Shown here: in pieces, positions 5,652 to 5,891 of the stretch
How the letters are laid out: every line of letters starts with the position of its first letter
How positions within the stretch are numbered: position 1 is the stretch's first letter
Notes under the pieces: model-generated
Told to the model about the DNA's origin: nothing
The model's input: the letters and a program-made list of their open reading frames with translations, nothing else
Database searches by the model: none
Made by a program: the position numbers and the translations under genes
Source of the DNA: Candidatus Krumholzibacteriia bacterium
Lineage (GTDB): Bacteria; Krumholzibacteriota; Krumholzibacteriia; LZORAL124-64-63
DNA length: 5,891 bases
Assembly: GCA_030643455.1 (NCBI GenBank)
Contig: DAOWLV010000221.1
Coordinates: 1 to 5,891 of the forward strand
Direction of reading: 5' to 3'

Positions 5652-5891
5652 TTGGCCGCTTGTGCTACAGCCAATGTCTACGGGCTTGCCGGCCGGAAGG
5701 ATGAAGCCTGGGATCTGGCGGGGGGCAGGGATGGAAATGATCCATCATATTCCCATCGTAGGGCCGCTTTGTTGATTCTGGAGGGGGACCATGATCAGGC
5801 CATTGATCTGTTTGAACAAGCGTTGAAGGCCTATCCAGCACTGACGAAATTCACCATTCTCACTTTTTTGGTTCAAGAGCCATTGAAGGAT
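5652..5891 (+). CDS. TPR-repeat protein fragment, start unclear, runs off the window
   Basis: The frame from base 5652 to the window end (80 codons) has no stop and reads as tetratricopeptide repeats. The first part, with ANVYGLAGRKDEAWDLA, carries the A..Y.L.GR.DEA pattern of a TPR. The second, RRAALLILEGDHDQAIDL followed by FEQALKAYPAL, is a clear TPR with A, G, Y/F, A and P at expected places. TPRs are helical scaffolds for protein-protein contacts. No ATG or GTG is available in frame after the terminator. The only candidate is a TTG at 5652, without a ribosome binding site and only 8 nt beyond the terminator T-run. The repeat signal begins almost at once, so the 5' part of the gene is probably missing (a truncated remnant), or the TTG is a weak true start. 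The sequence shows no internal frameshift. Nothing can be said of the 3' end. Confidence 0.55.
   Translation, partial: MAACATANVYGLAGRKDEAWDLAGGRDGNDPSYSHRRAALLILEGDHDQAIDLFEQALKAYPALTKFTILTFLVQEPLKD

Noticed and set aside
5593..5775. A 60-codon open frame overlapping the terminator
   Set aside because: It starts inside the terminator region with no ribosome site, and its translation has no recognisable features. The TPR frame is the coding one here.

Overview
The window is GC-rich, densely coded bacterial DNA. Sec signal peptides, LAGC-type lipoproteins, a small outer-membrane beta-barrel and a multihaem c-type cytochrome all point to a diderm (Gram-negative-type) organism with respiratory multihaem cytochromes. 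Nothing here fixes the phylum. The mix would suit an uncultured high-GC lineage such as FCB-like or Gemmatimonadota/Krumholzibacteria-like groups, but that is only an inference. Every recognisable gene except the one at the right edge has an envelope, periplasmic or secreted product.

Layout from left to right. (1) Positions 1-362, plus strand: the C-terminal end of a multihaem cytochrome c with three CXXCH motifs. (2) Positions 363-554: no gene, but a striking nested palindrome between two convergent genes. It has 40-nt outer arms with one mismatch, a 14-bp inner hairpin, and an 18-bp near-palindrome inside each outer arm. (3) Positions 555-4549, minus strand: three co-directional genes. In transcription order they are a small 8-stranded-barrel-like outer-membrane protein (GTG start), a C69-family dipeptidase exported with its catalytic Cys directly after the signal peptide, and a 600-aa secreted protein of unclear family with an 11-Asp run near its C-terminus. 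The last two are only 10 nt apart and almost certainly co-transcribed. An 85-nt gap separates the first two. (4) Positions 4550-4733: a divergent regulatory region with a very good sigma70-type promoter facing right and a plausible one facing left. (5) Positions 4734-5589, plus strand: two tandem paralogous small lipoproteins, closed by a strong intrinsic terminator at 5608-5644. (6) Positions 5652-5891, plus strand: a TPR-repeat coding stretch that starts abruptly after the terminator without a convincing start codon and runs off the window.

The leftward cluster looks like envelope or periplasmic peptide handling plus an accessory secreted protein. The rightward pair is a self-contained two-lipoprotein transcription unit of unknown role. 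I found no CRISPR array, tRNA, rRNA, transposase, phage gene or recognisable defence system. The less explained elements are the nested palindrome, the tandem lipoprotein family and the poly-Asp protein.
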